Assembly (NCBI GenBank): GCA_027069135.1
Contig: JALXFE010000102.1
Coordinates: 1 to 64,000, forward strand
Source: Thermoanaerobaculia bacterium
GTDB taxonomy: Bacteria; Acidobacteriota; Thermoanaerobaculia; Multivoradales; JAHZIX01
Direction: 5' to 3'
DNA length: 64,000 bases
The position numbers were made by a program, and so were the translations under genes. Position 1 is the first letter of the stretch. Every line of letters begins with the position of its first letter. Below, in pieces: positions 14,923-23,711 of this stretch. The notes beneath the pieces are model-generated. The model had not been told where the DNA came from. It searched no databases and saw only the letters and a program-made list of their open reading frames with translations.

Positions 14923-17699
14923 TGGCCCCTTCTAAAGGCCCCCTGCCCTTCGACAGCCGAGGAGCGAAACCCACCGGCGAACGCAACCGGCGCATGGACG
15001 CTCTCTTCGCTGAAGCCCTCGACCTACCTCCGAGGGACAGAGAACAGTTCCTACTCCGCGCCTGTGGTGAAGACGACGGGTTGCGCCGTGACATCGAAGA
15101 GCTCCTGGCTGCAAGCGAGCTCGACGATACCTTCTTGGAGCCCGGCGGAGCCGCCCATCGTGGACTCCTCAGCACTCTGATCGCCCCAGTGGAGAGCCCG
15201 GTCGGCCAGACCCTCGGCCGCTACCGGGTGATCGAGGAGATCGGCCGCGGCGGCATGGGGGTGGTTTATCTGGCTCAAAGGGCGGACGGCCAATTCGAAC
15301 AGCGGGTCGCCTTGAAACTCCTGCTGGTCCACTCCGACCCGGCTGCCGTCGAGCGCTTTAGCCGCGAACGCCAGATTCTTGCCAACCTCGAGCATCCCCG
15401 TATCGCCCGCCTCATCGACGGTGGGCTCACCGATTCCGGTCAACCCTTCCTGGTCATGGAGTATGTCGCCGGCCTACCCATCGACCGGTTCTGCCGCCAA
15501 CACCGGCTCGGTCTCGAGCAGCGCATCACCCTCTTGACGGAAGTCTGCGACGCGGTGGAAGCCGCCCACCGGCAGCTGATCGTCCATCGGGACCTCAAAC
15601 CGTCGAATATTCTCGTGCGCGACGATGGCGAGCTTCGCCTCCTCGATTTTGGCATCGCCAAGCTCATGGATCCCGGGCCCGGGGGGCAGACCCAAACTCT
15701 CGAGCGCTTTCTGACTCCCCAATACGCCAGCCCGGAGCAGGTGCGGGGAGGCCGCATCACGGTCGCATCCGACGTCTACCAGCTCGGCTTGCTCGCCTTC
15801 GAGCTGTTCAGCGGTCGCCGTCCCTACAACCTGGCCGGCTTGAGCGCCGCCGAAGCTGAACGAAAAGTCTGTGACGAGGTCCCCCGGCGGCCGAGCACCG
15901 CAAGCCGGTCCAGATCCGACGAGCAAATGGTCTCGGAGGACGGCTATCGGCCGGACCCGAGCCTGCTGACGGGGGATCTGGACCTGATCCTCCTCAAGGC
16001 CCTGCATAAGGATCCGGAACGGCGTTACGGCTCGGCGGAGGCCTTTCGCCTCGACCTGCAGCGATTTCTTGCCGGCTTGCCGATCTCCGCCCGCCCGGAT
16101 GTCTGGACCTATCGTCTGCGGAAGTTCGTCGGTCGCCATCGGTGGGCGATCACTGCCGGCTTGGCGACCCTGACGATGGTGACCGTCCTGGTCGCCGGCT
16201 TTGTTTGGCGGCTGGCGGAGGAACGGGACCAGACCCACCTCGAGGCCCTGCGGGCAGAGGAACGGCGGGCGGAGACCGAAGAGGTCACCTCCTTCTTGAT
16301 CGGTCTATTCGAGGCCTCGACACCCTTTTCTTCCAATTTTTCCCGGTCGTCCCCGGGGAGTGTGGGAGCGGATACGACGGCGCGGGAGCTCCTGGCTCAG
16401 GGGCGGCAAAGACTGGACGGCGCCTTTCCGGACCAGCCCCTGGTCCATGCTCGCCTGCTCCAGGCGGTGGGCCGGATCTACCGAAATCTCGAGCTCTTCG
16501 ACGAAGCCGACCCCCTCCTGACGGAGGCTCTGGACCTGCGGCGGGAGGTGGCCGGCGACCAGGGGCCGGACCTTGCCGAGAGCTTCGCCGACGTCGGATC
16601 CGTGCTCGCTCAGACCGGGCGCGAGCAGGAAGCTGAGGACTACTACCGCGAGAGTCTGGCCCGATTCGTCGCCCAGTACGGGGAGCACCACCGCGAGGTC
16701 GCCCGGGCCCAAGGGAACCTCGCTAACCTGCTGCATCGTTTAGGAAAATTCGAGGAAAGCGAGAGCCTTCTTACCCTAGCCGTCGAGACTTCGCAGACCC
16801 TGGAGAGCCCCGACGAGCTGCGTTCCGCCTGGTTGATGAACATGCTTGCGCGCTCTCGCCTGCAGAAAGGGGAGGCCCCGGAAGCCCACCAGCTCTTCGA
16901 GCGTGCGTTGGAAATCCGTCGAAGAATCCTCGGCCCGGACAACTATTGGGTTTCTCGCTCCCTCGTCTCGGTGGCCCTGAGCCATTATCACCAGGGCCGG
17001 TACCAGCAAGCGATTCCCCTCTATCGTGAGGCCCTGCGGATTCTCGAGCTACACCTGGGGCCCGACAGCACGCGGGTCGCTTCCGTTCTCGAGAACCTTG
17101 CTCACAGCCTCCATTTCGCGGGCCAGGGGGAGCAGACCCAGGCGATGATGGAACGGGCTCTCGAGATTCACGTAGCGGCTCAAGGGGAAGAATCCGCCAA
17201 CGCGATGCGGCTCCGCTACAACCTGGCCCACCTTCGGCTCCTCCTCGGCGACGCTGCCGAGGCAGAGAAGGAGTTTCGGCGTCTGCAGCCGATCCAGAAG
17301 CGGGTCTTCGATGGGCCGACAGAACAGAGCGCCATGACCTGGAACGGCCTCGGTGAGGCTCTGGTGGCCCAAGGTCGGGCGGACGGGGTCGAAGATTACT
17401 TTCGACGCTGCGAAGCGCAGCTGCTGTCCCTCTTCGGGCCCAAGACCAAGAAACTGGCGACACCCCTACTCAATCGTGGGCGCTTAGCCCGCCGCCGGGA
17501 TGATCTCGCGACGGCCGAACCCCTCTTTCGCAGGGCCTACGACATCCTTCAGGCGAACCTGAGCCCCGAAGCCGATCTGCTTGGTAGGGTCCGCCTCGAA
17601 TTAGCTGAGCTGCTTCGCGAGATGGGCAAGAGCGACGAGGCCGCCGTCCTTGCCGCGCAGGCCCCCTCGTCCCCGGCCGCTCCGCTCCCGGCACGCTGA
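14922..17699 (+). CDS. Membrane Ser/Thr protein kinase with C-terminal TPR repeats
   Basis: A 925-aa protein. Residues 95-390 are a Hanks-type kinase: glycine loop IGRGGMGVVYLAQR, VALKLL lysine, VHRDLKPSNIL catalytic loop and LLDFGIAKL. One transmembrane helix lies at about 408-428 (WAITAGLATLTMVTVLVAGF), putting the kinase in the cytoplasm and the C-terminal half outside. Residues 460-900 are tetratricopeptide-type helices with LLTEALDLRREVAG, LFERALEIRRRILGPDNYWV and LYREALRILELHLGPDS. The start at 14922 overlaps the sigma-factor stop. Probable signal transducer acting with the sigma factor. Confidence 0.9.
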   Translation: MAPSKGPLPFDSRGAKPTGERNRRMDALFAEALDLPPRDREQFLLRACGEDDGLRRDIEELLAASELDDTFLEPGGAAHRGLLSTLIAPVESPVGQTLGRYRVIEEIGRGGMGVVYLAQRADGQFEQRVALKLLLVHSDPAAVERFSRERQILANLEHPRIARLIDGGLTDSGQPFLVMEYVAGLPIDRFCRQHRLGLEQRITLLTEVCDAVEAAHRQLIVHRDLKPSNILVRDDGELRLLDFGIAKLMDPGPGGQTQTLERFLTPQYASPEQVRGGRITVASDVYQLGLLAFELFSGRRPYNLAGLSAAEAERKVCDEVPRRPSTASRSRSDEQMVSEDGYRPDPSLLTGDLDLILLKALHKDPERRYGSAEAFRLDLQRFLAGLPISARPDVWTYRLRKFVGRHRWAITAGLATLTMVTVLVAGFVWRLAEERDQTHLEALRAEERRAETEEVTSFLIGLFEASTPFSSNFSRSSPGSVGADTTARELLAQGRQRLDGAFPDQPLVHARLLQAVGRIYRNLELFDEADPLLTEALDLRREVAGDQGPDLAESFADVGSVLAQTGREQEAEDYYRESLARFVAQYGEHHREVARAQGNLANLLHRLGKFEESESLLTLAVETSQTLESPDELRSAWLMNMLARSRLQKGEAPEAHQLFERALEIRRRILGPDNYWVSRSLVSVALSHYHQGRYQQAIPLYREALRILELHLGPDSTRVASVLENLAHSLHFAGQGEQTQAMMERALEIHVAAQGEESANAMRLRYNLAHLRLLLGDAAEAEKEFRRLQPIQKRVFDGPTEQSAMTWNGLGEALVAQGRADGVEDYFRRCEAQLLSLFGPKTKKLATPLLNRGRLARRRDDLATAEPLFRRAYDILQANLSPEADLLGRVRLELAELLREMGKSDEAAVLAAQAPSSPAAPLPAR

Positions 17700-17738
17700 T
17701 CCCACAGATCGGCGTGCCCGCCGGAGCCTTGCCGAGGT

Positions 17739-17903
17739 TAGCAGCCCGTGGCAAAAGTCGAACCGCGCTCCGAGCGGTTCTATTCGGCCGAATCTTCGTT
17801 GTCAAACCTCGATGATTCTAAGAATCATCTGCGGTTTTCCGCCTTGATTCGGCTCGAATACTCCTCGCTCTCGCTAGCGCCTGACTTCTGCCACGGGCTG
17901 CTA
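17739..17903. mobile_element. MITE-like palindromic element, copy A
   Basis: 165 bp bounded by inverted termini (TAGCAGCCCGTGGCAAAAGTC and its near reverse complement) with an inner palindrome GATGATTCTAAGAATCATC and a GAACCGCGCTCCGAGCGGTTC hairpin. There is no coding capacity. A second copy in inverted orientation lies at 32323-32482. The rest of the 17700-18114 gap holds no gene I can support. Confidence 0.8.
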
Positions 17904-18114
17904 GGAATCGGTCTTTTCCGGGCCCTTCCGGCGTTCCCGTATGTCCACCCATCCGCTCCATCGCGCAGGAATTTCATCCTCCGTGGCAGGTCCGAGCTAG
18001 AAATCTCGTCATCCCTCGCAGGTGCCCGACATTGTCGCCGGGCCAGATCCATTCCCTGATTTGGGCCGAGACATTCACTCCAAGGGGTCTTGGCTTCTTT
18101 GTCCTGGAGATCTC

Positions 18115-19893
18115 ATGAAACCGAATATTTTCCCCCTTTGTGCTTCCACCAAACCTCATTCCATATCCTCCGGAGTCAGGACTGCCACCGGCGTCTTGGC
18201 TGCAGGAGCTCTCGCGTTTGTGCTCGCCTTGGCGTTCTTGGTTCCGGTCACGGCGAATGCCGCTGAGATCCTGCTACGCCACGGGGACGGCAGCCCAGCC
18301 TGGGTGGAAGGCGCGCTGGGCCCCGTCGCCCTTCCGCCAATCCCGGAGGAACTTTCCGACGACTACTACGAAGAGGCTTTCCTCGCCCTCAACGAAGGGC
18401 TCCAAGCCGCTTTGGTCGAGAATTTCGGCACCACCGGCGGGGAGCAGCTGGATCTCGTATCTATGGCCGTCCGCCACGTCGGCCGTGTCGATGTCGGTAC
18501 CCTGGCCTTCCGCCAGACCATGTCCGGCCTGCCGGTGATCGGCAGCGGTTTTCGGGTTCGCCTAGACCTGGACGCCGGTCAGATCCTGGCCATTCACGGC
18601 CGGGTCTACCCACGGAGCGAAGCCTATTCGCTCCGTGCCATCTCCCAGATTCCCTTTGAAGACGCTTTGGCCCGCACCCTGACTGAGCTGCGAGCCGAGG
18701 CGGACCTTCTCGGCGAGCCGGAGCTGGTCTTCGTCGGTGGCCAGACCGAGTTGGTACTGGCCTACCGGGTTCTCGCTTCACTGAGCACCAGCACGGCACC
18801 GGAGTTTCTTTCCATCGCCGCCACCGACGGTCGTTTTCTTGGCGCCGAGCCGACCCAGCTCACGGCCCCCCCCACGGGGCCTGGTAATTCCGGTGGTTCC
18901 GGCCCTACTTGGCCGACGATCAATTACAAACAGAGCTTTCGCTCCCATGACGCCTCCGCGTCCTCAGCCTTGCCCCCGTACGGCCCTCTTCTCCTGTGTT
19001 CCACCAACGTCTATTTCCCCATCCCCGGATTTCTCTTGCTATCGAACGCCCCGTGTACACCGGATGGTTCGGTCGCTCGAGCCCATGACCACGCGATCAA
19101 GACCTACCGCTTCTTCCGAGAGAAGGAGGGCTGGAAATCCTACGATGGCCTCAGCTCGCCCCTCATCTCATTCGCCAACGAGTTGATACAAGACTCCCAA
19201 GGCCAATGGAAGCCCATGGTCAACGCCTATTGGGATTCGCAGAAAAAGGAGATGCATTACGGCGACGGCGACGGAAGCCTGCTCTTCGACCTTACGTTGG
19301 GCTTCGACGTCACCGCCCACGAAATCTCCCACGGCATTACCCAAGCTCGTAATGGTCTGATCTACAGCAAGGAGTCCGGGGCTTTGAACGAGGCCTTCTC
19401 CGACATCTTCGCCGCCGCCGCTGAGGCCTGGAAAGACGGTGGCATCACCGCTGATACCTTCCTCATCGGCGAAGACGTCGCCGGACCCTTGTTGGGGCAG
19501 GCCTTGCGCTATATGCACAATCCAGGTCTGGATGGCTTCTCTCCCGACTACTACCCCGACCGGCTCTACCCGGATCCCGGTTGCGTTCCCACGGGCGGTT
19601 CCGCGGGCAATGATTATTGCGGTGTGCACCACAACAGCGGCATCGCCAATCTGGCCTTCTACCTGCTGGTCAGCGGTGGCCAGCACCCTCAGGGCAAGAC
19701 GACGGTCGTCGTGCCGGGCATCGGAATCGACAAGGCCCGGGCGATCTTCTTCGAGGCCCACGGCCAGTTGAGCCCGGTGTCAAATTTCCATGCCGTGAGA
19801 TTGGCAACAGAGCAAGCCGCCGCGAATCTCTACGACCCCGCCACCGTCGATGCGGTCAGCAAATGCTGGAGCGCCGTCGGTGTCAATCCCTGA
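18115..19893 (+). CDS. Secreted M4-family (thermolysin-like) zinc metalloprotease
   Basis: A 592-aa exported prepro-protease. The signal segment (VLAAGALAFVLALAFLVPV) spans about residues 26-44, and a propeptide runs to about 265. The catalytic domain has HEISH (residues 402-406), the downstream ligand motif GALNEAFSDIFAA, and the C-terminal DYCGVHHNSGIANLAFYLL that carries the catalytic-site histidine. I chose ATG 18115 because GGAGA precedes it and the signal peptide starts soon after; an in-frame ATG at 18022 lies in non-conserved sequence. A strong terminator follows. Role: extracellular protein degradation. Confidence 0.9.
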   Translation: MKPNIFPLCASTKPHSISSGVRTATGVLAAGALAFVLALAFLVPVTANAAEILLRHGDGSPAWVEGALGPVALPPIPEELSDDYYEEAFLALNEGLQAALVENFGTTGGEQLDLVSMAVRHVGRVDVGTLAFRQTMSGLPVIGSGFRVRLDLDAGQILAIHGRVYPRSEAYSLRAISQIPFEDALARTLTELRAEADLLGEPELVFVGGQTELVLAYRVLASLSTSTAPEFLSIAATDGRFLGAEPTQLTAPPTGPGNSGGSGPTWPTINYKQSFRSHDASASSALPPYGPLLLCSTNVYFPIPGFLLLSNAPCTPDGSVARAHDHAIKTYRFFREKEGWKSYDGLSSPLISFANELIQDSQGQWKPMVNAYWDSQKKEMHYGDGDGSLLFDLTLGFDVTAHEISHGITQARNGLIYSKESGALNEAFSDIFAAAAEAWKDGGITADTFLIGEDVAGPLLGQALRYMHNPGLDGFSPDYYPDRLYPDPGCVPTGGSAGNDYCGVHHNSGIANLAFYLLVSGGQHPQGKTTVVVPGIGIDKARAIFFEAHGQLSPVSNFHAVRLATEQAAANLYDPATVDAVSKCWSAVGVNP

Positions 19894-19951
19894 TCTGCGA
19901 TCCCTTATTTCCCTATCGCTAGCGCGAGAGTCAGCGCTACGACCGGGTACA

Positions 19952-19989
19952 GCTCCGAAGGTCGATCTCGGTCTTCGGAGCCTTTTTTT
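19952..19989 (+). terminator. Rho-independent terminator of the M4 protease gene
   Basis: A 9-bp stem GCTCCGAAG/CTTCGGAGC (19952-19960 with 19973-19981) followed by seven T residues, about 60 nt after the stop. Confidence 0.9.
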
Positions 19990-20060
19990 ATTCGGTCCGG
20001 GTTGCCGGAGAAGCCCGGAAATGCCAAGAGTGTTCGGCAGCTTCCCTGTCCAATCCGCAT

Positions 20061-20330
20061 TTGCTGCGGATCCTGGCATACATGCTCCTCGTGTTCGTGG
20101 CCCTCATGCTCGCCATATATCGTGACAAGTTGAAAGGGAAGCTCAATCCGACCTTCGCGATCAACCTCCCGAAATTTCTTGTCATAGCGGCGATCTTACT
20201 CAATGAATCAGTGATGCTTTCTTGGAGGCTGGATCGGGAGCATGCGTTGGAGGTTGTCGATAAATCCTATTATTTTCAATGGTCACCCTATAGCGCTGTT
20301 CCTGATCAGGCCGTTGATGAGCAGCAGTAG
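20061..20330 (+). CDS. Small hypothetical membrane protein
   Basis: An 89-aa reading frame with two hydrophobic stretches (ILAYMLLVFVALMLAIY and PKFLVIAAILLNESVMLSW) joined by a basic loop RDKLKGKLNP. The start is uncertain: TTG 20061, or ATG 20082 inside the first helix. I do not recognise a family. It lies alone behind the terminator, 52 nt before the tocopherol-cyclase-like gene, and could be cotranscribed with it. Confidence 0.4.
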   Translation: MLRILAYMLLVFVALMLAIYRDKLKGKLNPTFAINLPKFLVIAAILLNESVMLSWRLDREHALEVVDKSYYFQWSPYSAVPDQAVDEQQ

Positions 20331-20382
20331 CGGGGGGTGGTAGGCTTCGGGGAACGTTTCGTTTCCGAGGGAGGTACATGCT

Positions 20383-21546
20383 ATGGGGACGCTGAGGAGA
20401 GCTTTGGGAGATGTCCTGGGTCTTGGCAGCCGTCCACCCAACGCCTTCATGTGGAAGGGCGAGCGGGAGCCGTTCTACAACCGGTGGTGGCTAAAAGTCG
20501 TTGGGCCGGAGGGTGACGTTTTCAGCATCCAGGTGGTGGTCAACAATCCGTGGGATGAAGACGGTGTGCACCTCTATACGGGTGTCTCCATTTTCTTTGA
20601 CCGCTTCAGCTCCCGGGCGGATAAGAACCTCATGAGCATGCCGTCCTGGCCGCTCGGCTCATTCTCGGCGAAAACGGATCGATTCGAAGTTCGTATCGGA
20701 GACAATCTCTTCACGGACCGGGTCTTCCGGGGAGCCTTCCGAGATGACCACCATGACAAGGACATCAGTTTCGAGTTGGCGATCGAGCCGACCGATGCCT
20801 TCCTGCTGCGCCATGCCGGCCTGGATGGCTTTTCTCGCTCGAGGGTGGTCAATACCTTGTGGCAAGCTCCTTTGGCTTCCTGCCGAGTCTCGGGTCAGAT
20901 CACCATCGATGACGAGGTCATCGAGCTCGGCGAGGCTCCCGGGTATCAGGACACATTCTGGGGTCCGTCGGTGCCGGATCGCTGGTTCTGGGGCCAATGC
21001 AATAAGTTCGACGAAGACTCGACAGCCTCGATCGTGATCGCGGCGGGGCAGTTGGAGCTCTTCGGCGCGAAGTTTCCCCGCTTCCTCGATGCCGATTCCT
21101 TTCCGATGCTGATCGCCGTGCGCCACGGCGGCGAGCAGGTCGTGTTCAAAAGTGTCTTGAGCCGCATCGAGTACATCTTTGACAAGGGAAAAATCCGCAT
21201 TGACGCTCGCAAACGGTTTGGCCGAACACGGGTGGTCTATGAGTCCCAGGTCCCTCGCGAGGACATGAGGCCCATGGATTGGCATTCCCCGGACGACACT
21301 GTCCTCGAGTCCGGCATGACCCTGAGGGCGCCGGCACGGTTGGAGATCTACAGACGAGGCTTTCTAGGCCCTTGGAGGCTCGAGACTACGCTGACCACCG
21401 AGGATGCCGGCTCCATCTGCGGCGGCGCCAAAATGGACCGCATCTCCCAGTCTTACCCGTTCCTCAAAGCTGTCTTGAGTCCCATAGCCCAACTCGCCTA
21501 TGTGCTGGTATTCTTCCTGCGCGGCCTCTTCTCGCGGGCAAAATAG
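20383..21546 (+). CDS. Tocopherol-cyclase-like / CrtC-AttH-type lipocalin-fold protein
   Basis: A 387-aa protein rich in beta strands. The central phrase APGYQDTFWGPSVPDRWFWG, followed by QCN, matches the GY-x-x-x-x-WG...P-x-WFW-x-QCN signature of tocopherol cyclases (plant VTE1 type), and the double-barrel layout recalls hydroxyneurosporene-synthase/AttH domains. C-terminal residues 360-380 are hydrophobic (PIAQLAYVLVFFLRGLF) and may anchor it to membrane. The GAGGGAGG upstream of ATG 20383 is a good RBS. It may cyclise or bind an isoprenoid or other lipid; real tocopherol synthesis is not shown, since no partner genes are nearby. Confidence 0.6.
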   Translation: MGTLRRALGDVLGLGSRPPNAFMWKGEREPFYNRWWLKVVGPEGDVFSIQVVVNNPWDEDGVHLYTGVSIFFDRFSSRADKNLMSMPSWPLGSFSAKTDRFEVRIGDNLFTDRVFRGAFRDDHHDKDISFELAIEPTDAFLLRHAGLDGFSRSRVVNTLWQAPLASCRVSGQITIDDEVIELGEAPGYQDTFWGPSVPDRWFWGQCNKFDEDSTASIVIAAGQLELFGAKFPRFLDADSFPMLIAVRHGGEQVVFKSVLSRIEYIFDKGKIRIDARKRFGRTRVVYESQVPREDMRPMDWHSPDDTVLESGMTLRAPARLEIYRRGFLGPWRLETTLTTEDAGSICGGAKMDRISQSYPFLKAVLSPIAQLAYVLVFFLRGLFSRAK

Positions 21547-21574
21547 CATTCTGGGCCGATAAGCTTGAGCTCCG

Positions 21575-22957
21575 ATGACCACCTCCATCCACCAACTTCT
21601 GGCCACTTTCGACGCCGCCTCGGCGGGGCGAGAGATGTACGCCTTCGTCGAGAAGGCCTTTCCCATCTGCCGTAGCCTTACCGGGGACGGCGTCCGGGAG
21701 ACGTTGAGGTTGATCGGCGAGACGATTCCGCTCGCGGTCCACGAGGTGCCTACGGGGACGCCGGTGCTGGATTGGACGGTGCCGAAGGAGTGGAACGTCC
21801 GGGAGGCCTGGGTCAAGGATCCGGCGGGGCGCAAGGTGGTGGATTTCGCGCACCACAATCTTCATCTGCTGGGGTATAGCGTCCCGGTGCATCGCAAGAT
21901 GCAGCTGGCGGAGCTCGAGGAGCATCTTCATAGTGTGCCGGAGCAGCCGGACGTGATCCCTTACCGCACTTCCTATTACAAAGAAGCCTGGGGGTTTTGC
22001 CTGCCCCATCGGCAACGGCAATCTCTGCCCGGCGGGGAGTACGAGGTTTTCATCGATGCCACCCTGGAGTCAGGCTCCCTTTCCTATGGAGAGTGTTTTC
22101 TGCCGGGGAAGAGCCAGCAGGAGGTGTTGATCACAGCCCACGTCTGTCATCCCTCCCTCGCCAACGACAACCTTTCCGGCCTGGCCGTGGTCCGGGCGAT
22201 GGCGCAACACCTGGCCGGGGTGGAGCGGCGTTTCGGGTATCGATTTCTCTTCATGCCGGGAACCATCGGCGCCATTACCTGGCTGGCCAGGAACGAGAGT
22301 CGGGTGGGGCGCATCGCCCACGGGTTGGTGGCCGCGAATCTCGGGGATGGGGGCAAGTTTCACTACAAGCGGAGCCGCCGGGGGAAGGCCACCATCGATC
22401 GTGCTGTGGAGCAGGTGTTGTCGGAGCAGGTGTTGTCGGAGCAGGTGTTGTTGAAGTCCGGGGGAGACTTCGAGGTCGAGGATTTCATTCCCTTTGGCTA
22501 CGACGAGCGGCAGTTTTGCTCGCCGGGGTTCGATCTGCCGGTGGGCTCCCTCACCCGCACACCCTACGGCCGGTACCCGGAGTATCACACCTCCTCTGAC
22601 AATCTGGACCTGGTGCTCCCGGAGCACCTTGGCGGCTCGCTTCTCACGTATTTGCAGGTCGCGGTGGTGCTGGAGGGCGAGGGCCGCTACCGGAATCTTT
22701 CGCCCAAAGGTGAGCCTCAATTGGGACGACGGGGCCTTTATCGGGCTCTTGGGGGAGAGGGCAGCCGGGATCGGGAGCTGGCTCTCCTCTGGGTGCTGAA
22801 TCTGAGCGACGGGGAGAATTCTCTACTCGATGTGGCTCGCCGGTCCGGCTTGCCTTTCGCGGCGGTGCGAGGGGCGGCAGACGCTTTGGTCGAGGCGGAG
22901 TTATTACTCTCCCTGGACGAAACTGGGGATTCACAACGAGAGGAAGAGACGCGATGA
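21575..22957 (+). CDS. DUF4910/M28-like zinc aminopeptidase
   Basis: A 460-aa protein. The N-terminal part (FPICRSLTGDGVRETLRLI, then VPKEWNVREAWVKDPAG) and the core (LITAHVCHPSLANDNLSG with likely metal-binding His and Asp, EYHTSSDNLD with another His) match the DUF4910 aminopeptidase-like family, often seen in polysaccharide gene clusters. The C-terminal 70 residues form a winged-helix-like tail (SLLDVARRSGLPFAAVRGA). An odd in-frame triplication (EQVLSEQVLSEQVL, DNA 22408-22452) sits in a loop. Its stop overlaps the next start (ATGA), so it is coupled to the SDR gene. Confidence 0.8.
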   Translation: MTTSIHQLLATFDAASAGREMYAFVEKAFPICRSLTGDGVRETLRLIGETIPLAVHEVPTGTPVLDWTVPKEWNVREAWVKDPAGRKVVDFAHHNLHLLGYSVPVHRKMQLAELEEHLHSVPEQPDVIPYRTSYYKEAWGFCLPHRQRQSLPGGEYEVFIDATLESGSLSYGECFLPGKSQQEVLITAHVCHPSLANDNLSGLAVVRAMAQHLAGVERRFGYRFLFMPGTIGAITWLARNESRVGRIAHGLVAANLGDGGKFHYKRSRRGKATIDRAVEQVLSEQVLSEQVLLKSGGDFEVEDFIPFGYDERQFCSPGFDLPVGSLTRTPYGRYPEYHTSSDNLDLVLPEHLGGSLLTYLQVAVVLEGEGRYRNLSPKGEPQLGRRGLYRALGGEGSRDRELALLWVLNLSDGENSLLDVARRSGLPFAAVRGAADALVEAELLLSLDETGDSQREEETR

Positions 22958-23679
22958 GTTTGCTGAGGGGACAGACCGCCGTGATCACCGGCGCTAGCGG
23001 AGGCATCGGCAGTGCCATGGCCCGAGAGCTCGCCGCTCAAGGCTCGGAGCTGCTGCTCTGCGGTCGGGACCGCGGACGCCTCGAAGCCCTGGGCCGGGAG
23101 GTGGAGAGGGAGGCCTCCCGGGTGGAGATCCTGGCGGCGGATCTGGTGGAGGACGAGGGGCTCGAGGAGACCGCCCGGGCGGTGGCCGAGAAGTTCGGAG
23201 GGGTCGATCTGCTGATCCACAGCATCGGTCTTTTTATCGGTGGTGCTGTGGAGGATAGCCCGGTGGAGGAGCTGGATCTCCTCTATCGCGTGAACCTGCG
23301 TTCGCCGTATCAGCTCACGCGTCTTCTCCTGCCTTCGCTCCAAGAACGGCAGGGGCAAATCGTGTTCGTCAATTCGAGTGCCGGCTCCGGCGCCGACCGG
23401 CCCAACTACAGCGGCTACGCGGCGGCCAAGAGTGGCTTGACCGCCTTGGCCAACGCCCTGCGAGGGGAGGTCAACCGCCACGGCGTGCGGGTCATGACGG
23501 CCTATCCCGGGCGCACCGCCAGCGCCATGCAGGCAGAAGTCCATAAATTCGAGGGCCGACCCTACGATCCCCAACGCTGGTTGCAGCCGGAAGACGTCGC
23601 CTCGGCGGTGGTTCATGCCCTGGCCTTGCCGCGCAGCGCAGAGCTCACGGATCTCCACATCCGCCCGATGCTGAGCTAG
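22954..23679 (+). CDS. Short-chain dehydrogenase/reductase
   Basis: A 241-aa classical SDR. The cofactor motif is TGASGGIG near residues 12-19, the NAD(P) segment is AADLV, the catalytic Ser lies in VFVNSSAGSG and the YxxxK pair in YSGYAAAKSG. It overlaps the aminopeptidase by 4 nt. The substrate is unknown; an oxidoreductase acting on a metabolite handled with the upstream peptidase is possible. Confidence 0.88.
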   Translation: MSLLRGQTAVITGASGGIGSAMARELAAQGSELLLCGRDRGRLEALGREVEREASRVEILAADLVEDEGLEETARAVAEKFGGVDLLIHSIGLFIGGAVEDSPVEELDLLYRVNLRSPYQLTRLLLPSLQERQGQIVFVNSSAGSGADRPNYSGYAAAKSGLTALANALRGEVNRHGVRVMTAYPGRTASAMQAEVHKFEGRPYDPQRWLQPEDVASAVVHALALPRSAELTDLHIRPMLS

Positions 23680-23711
23680 ATCGCCCCACCCGGCGAGGTC
23701 CAGTCGGGTAC

